Assembly (NCBI RefSeq): GCF_001040945.1
Contig: NZ_CP011930.1
Coordinates: 1,302,001-1,366,000 of the forward strand
Direction: 5' to 3'
Length of the DNA stretch: 64,000 nucleotides
From: Herbaspirillum seropedicae
GTDB taxonomy: Bacteria; Pseudomonadota; Gammaproteobacteria; Burkholderiales; Burkholderiaceae_D
The stretch's first letter is position 1. The number at the start of each line of letters is the position of its first letter. Shown in pieces: positions 62,230 through 64,000 of this stretch. The notes under the pieces were generated by a model. It ran no database searches. It was given only the letters and a program-made list of their open reading frames with translations, and was not told the DNA's origin. Position numbers and translations under genes: made by a program.

Positions 62230-62445
62230 ATGAAAACAATTCAAAAACTGGCGGTGACTTCGCTGGCCATCTTCGCTTTCTCGGCAATGACCGGCTGCAG
62301 CAACATGTCGCAACGTGACAAGAACACCGCCATCGGCGCCGGCGCCGGCGCCGTGGGCGGCGCTATCCTGACGGGTGGCAGCGGCCTGGGTACCGTGGGT
62401 GGCGCAGCAGTGGGCGGCGTGATCGGCAACCAGGTGGGCAAGTAA
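62230..62445 (+). CDS. Glycine-zipper lipoprotein (OsmB-like)
   Basis: A 71-residue lipoprotein with a signal peptide ending in lipobox MTGC. The mature part is a glycine-zipper of G-x-G-A-x-G repeats ('AIGAGAGAVGGAILTGGSGL', then GGAAVGGVIGNQVGK) that should form packed membrane helices. OsmB and SlyB proteins have this form and are induced by osmotic or envelope stress. GAGGAG precedes the ATG. Confidence 0.85.
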   Translation: MKTIQKLAVTSLAIFAFSAMTGCSNMSQRDKNTAIGAGAGAVGGAILTGGSGLGTVGGAAVGGVIGNQVGK

Positions 62446-62531
62446 GCCCAGCCCCCAAGGTTCTGCCAGAACGGGAACCTGACTTATCGACCTGATCGGC
62501 TGCGCTAGGGCGCGGGCGGGCCAGATGTCAA

Positions 62532-62575
62532 ATGAATAACGCCGCGACGAAGCAATTCGTCGCGGCGTTATTCAT
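62532..62575. terminator. Long perfect hairpin between convergent genes
   Basis: Twenty-base perfect arms (62532-62551 and 62556-62575) close a GCAA tetraloop of GNRA type. The stem base is AT-rich, but there is no T run. It lies between the convergent lipoprotein and CX10C genes and probably terminates both. Confidence 0.7.
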
Positions 62576-62589
62576 GTCGGGCCGCAGGA

Positions 62590-62922
62590 TCAGGAGTCGT
62601 CCTTCAGGCTGCGCTCATAATCGTCATGGATACGCTTGGCGCGTGCGGTATCGTCCTTGCGGGCTTGCTGTGCTTCGTGACGGCAGGCGGCGGCCTTTTT
62701 GCCCTTGAGTGACTTGCAGGCAGCCAGGGCTTCGGCGTAGGCCGCAGCAGTTTCCTGGTTCAGGTTGCGCAGGCGCGCCTTGGGCGTATCGTCGGCTTGG
62801 TACCAGCGTGCAGGATCCGGGCTAGCCTGAGGCGTATCAGCAGCGTGGACCGCAGCTGTGCTGGAGAGGCCCAGCGTGGCCAGGCAGGACAAGAGGACCG
62901 GGGCGAGGAGCTTTTTATTCAT
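62590..62922 (-). CDS. Small periplasmic protein with one CX10C module
   Basis: A 110-residue protein with a signal peptide (ending AVHAADT). It has an Ala/Lys/Arg-rich helical mature part and one module ACKSLKGKKAAAC (CX10C with Gly at the same place as in the 56642 protein). The tail 'ARAKRIHDDYERSLKDDS' is charged. The two proteins differ in length and number of modules but share signal, composition and motif. No known family is recognised. Confidence 0.65.
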   Translation of the reverse strand: MNKKLLAPVLLSCLATLGLSSTAAVHAADTPQASPDPARWYQADDTPKARLRNLNQETAAAYAEALAACKSLKGKKAAACRHEAQQARKDDTARAKRIHDDYERSLKDDS

Positions 62923-62973
62923 CTGCTTGGGACTCCATTCACGTTACGGAAACGGCATCCCTGCAGGATGCCC

Positions 62974-63019
62974 AAAAAGAACACGGCGCGGACGGTGACC
63001 AGGCACCGTGCGCGCCGTG
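62974..63019 (-). terminator. Terminator of the DUF3309 gene
   Basis: On the minus strand a 16-bp GC-rich stem with one mismatch (CACGGCGCG.ACGGTG with CACCGT.CGCGCCGTG) precedes TTCTTTTT. Confidence 0.75.
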
Positions 63020-63078
63020 CTCCCCCCGCAACCCGGATGTTATCAGGCTTGCGCGGTCACGGGCAGGATTGATCCTGC

Positions 63079-63237
63079 CTATATCTTCCCTAGCAACAGC
63101 AGGATCAGCAGGATGATGACGATGGTGCCAGCGATACCGCTGGGACCATAGCCCCAGTTGCGGCTGTGCGGCCAGGCTGGGATCACGCCCAGCAGGATCA
63201 GGATAAGGACGATGAGCAGGATGGTGCCGAGGGTCAT
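63079..63237 (-). CDS. DUF3309 small membrane protein
   Basis: A 52-residue protein of two hydrophobic helices joined by 'IPAWPHSRNWGYGPSG', the signature of DUF3309. Function is unknown. AAGGAG precedes the ATG read from 63237. A TCCTACA element lies 103 bases upstream and a terminator follows. Confidence 0.88.
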   Translation of the reverse strand: MTLGTILLIVLILILLGVIPAWPHSRNWGYGPSGIAGTIVIILLILLLLGKI

Positions 63238-63339
63238 GGACGTTCTCCTTTGTTATTGATGGGTACGTTGGCTCGCCAGGCGAGCGATAGTGCTGAAGCA
63301 TCATAGGTCCGGCAGGCCCACCGCCACGATCAGCGTGCA

Positions 63340-63362
63340 TCGCAAGATGCTGTAGGAGAACG
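63340..63362 (-). promoter_or_regulatory. TCCTACA element F, upstream of the DUF3309 gene
   Basis: Minus strand reads GTTCTCCTACAGCATCTTGC. It lies 103 bases before the DUF3309 start, the same distance as element D before its gene. Confidence 0.5.
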
Positions 63363-63415
63363 CGGCAAGTGCAGGTAGGCGGGCGGCGCGGGCAATACCG
63401 GGGGACGCCGCCATC

Positions 63416-63432
63416 TTGGTGCATGGCACAAA
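63416..63432. promoter_or_regulatory. Possible NtrC enhancer site
   Basis: TTGGTGC-ATG-GCACAAA is an imperfect inverted repeat containing GGTGCA-type half sites, about 120 bases upstream of the sigma-54 promoter, a usual enhancer distance. Its spacing is shorter than the NtrC consensus. Confidence 0.35.
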
Positions 63433-63551
63433 TGAAGTGCGCAGCACGCCCGCGCAGAGCGCGCGCACCACGCGGGCGCGGCCCCGCGCCAATTTCCTGC
63501 GAACCCCTGCGAGCCACTGCGGGCGCGGCTTTGCGCCGGTCCGTCGGCTAC

Positions 63552-63567
63552 TGGCACGCTCTTTGCT
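63552..63567 (+). promoter_or_regulatory. Sigma-54 promoter of the nitrate-type ABC operon
   Basis: TGGCACG-CTCT-TTGCT matches the -24/-12 consensus exactly, with GG and GC ten bases apart. The transcript should start near 63578, about 148 bases before the start codon. Confidence 0.85.
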
Positions 63568-63581
63568 GAAAGGTGGTCAGA

Positions 63582-63681
63582 GCGCAGATAGTGCGCAGCA
63601 GGTGTGACCAACGGCGGTCGCGCCGTCCAAGACAAAGGCGTCTTCCGGCAAGGGTCCTCCATGCTGGAACACGCCTTTTTT
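63582..63681 (+). promoter_or_regulatory. Leader RNA with hexaloop hairpin and terminator
   Basis: Hairpin GCGCA-GATAG-TGCGC (63582-63596) is followed by GTGACC-AACGGC-GGTCGC (63604-63621). The latter has a six-base loop with A at position 1 and G at position 4, as in ANTAR-protein targets. Then comes a strong terminator (63634-63681): AAAGGCGT and TTCCGGCA pair with TGCTGGAA and ACGCCTTT, followed by T. This suggests transcription antitermination by a NasT/NasR-type protein. Confidence 0.65.
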
Positions 63682-63725
63682 CATTGTTGGCTTCCGATAA
63701 TTCGACACGCATGGGGAAGGTTGCT

Positions 63726-64000
63726 ATGGAATTCAAGGCTCACAACAAGGCTCACGACGAACCAAAAGATGCGGCTGGGATGGCGCGCGGCGAGCAGGTG
63801 GATGGCAAGCGCCGCACCCTGATACAGGGCGCAGGCCTGGCCGCCACCGGCGCACTGGGACTGGCCGGCAGGGGCGCCTGGGCCGCGGGTTCGGACAAGC
63901 CCGAGAAGGAGGAGGTGAAGATAGGCTTCATTCCGCTGACCGACTGCGCCTCGGTGGTGATGGCCTCGGTGCTGGGCCTGGACAAGAAATACGGCATCAA
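63726..64000 (+). CDS. Nitrate-type ABC transporter substrate-binding protein, N-terminal fragment
   Basis: The first 91 codons are in the window; the gene runs off the right edge. A twin-arginine signal is visible (KRRTLIQGAGLAATGALGLA). The mature part opens 'EEVKIGFIPLTDCASVVMAS' and VLGLDKKYGI, typical of the NrtA/CmpA/NasF family that binds nitrate, nitrite or bicarbonate. The sigma-54 promoter and antitermination leader point to nitrate assimilation. GGGGAAGG precedes the ATG. Confidence 0.82.
   Translation, partial: MEFKAHNKAHDEPKDAAGMARGEQVDGKRRTLIQGAGLAATGALGLAGRGAWAAGSDKPEKEEVKIGFIPLTDCASVVMASVLGLDKKYGI

Larger units (their letters stand above)
63238..63725. other. Divergent control region between the DUF3309 gene and the nitrate-type ABC gene
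   Basis: 488 bases. From left to right it holds element F (minus strand), an NtrC-like inverted repeat, a sigma-54 promoter and a leader with hairpins and a terminator; each is listed separately. No coding frame is supported. Confidence 0.6.

Noticed and set aside
63582..63596. First ANTAR-type hairpin
   Set aside because: Its best fold has a five-base loop (GATAG), or a seven-base loop if the last pair is open, so it does not meet the six-base A1/G4 rule by itself.

Overview
The window is high-GC DNA with dense, mostly ATG-started genes. The gene set points to a betaproteobacterium of the Oxalobacteraceae, most likely Herbaspirillum or a close relative. The evidence is the exbB-exbD-lpxK-trm112-kdsB-adk block, rpmB-rpmG-radC, slpA-ispH, a DesA-type desaturase, a K+-independent pyrophosphatase and several sugar-acid and aromatic-acid catabolic clusters. 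This assignment is inference from gene content and order; no rRNA, tRNA, CRISPR array or complete insertion sequence was seen.

Layout. (1) 1-4.1 kb: the start of a chemotaxis receptor, then a glucarate-dehydratase-like enzyme with its permease, divergent from a GntR regulator with a perfect palindrome between them. (2) 4.1-7.6 kb: malic enzyme MaeB and a DUF2076 protein. (3) 7.6-14.4 kb: an aromatic operon of benzoylformate decarboxylase, benzaldehyde-type dehydrogenase, a 33-codon ORF, an aromatic-acid permease and a ketopantoate-reductase-family enzyme, divergent from a LysR regulator. It reads as a mandelate/benzoylformate route to benzoate. (4) 14.5-17.9 kb: MarR plus an MFS permease, then a secreted trypsin-like protease. 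(5) 17.9-22.1 kb: a LacI regulator, gudD and gudP, with three copies of one operator. (6) 22.2-30.7 kb: a DedA-rhodanese fusion, OsmC, IclR with an amino-acid-type ABC transporter and an amine-oxidase-like flavoprotein, sodB and xseA. (7) 30.9-49.3 kb: mainly core genes (envelope, nucleotide, ribosome, isoprenoid), with a secreted RNase/barstar pair, a patatin, an MscS channel and a desaturase with an unusual C-terminus. (8) 49.3-53.6 kb: livHMGF behind a structured leader. (9) 53.7-63.2 kb: a stress-type island of very small proteins (three CsbD-like, DUF883, ferritin-like, BON, glycine-zipper, DUF3309, two tiny membrane peptides, two CX10C periplasmic proteins) around a histidine kinase and two receiver proteins. 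(10) 63.2-64 kb: a sigma-54 promoter and terminator leader before a truncated nitrate-type ABC binding protein.

The most interesting signals are these. Five copies of a TCCTACA-containing element lie upstream of island genes and in their orientation. Two tiny membrane peptides in the island are paralogous. The periplasmic proteins share a CX10C module. The sigma-54/antitermination leader looks like a nitrate-assimilation control region. The desaturase carries a transposase-like tail. The ketopantoate-reductase-family enzyme may be a D-mandelate dehydrogenase.
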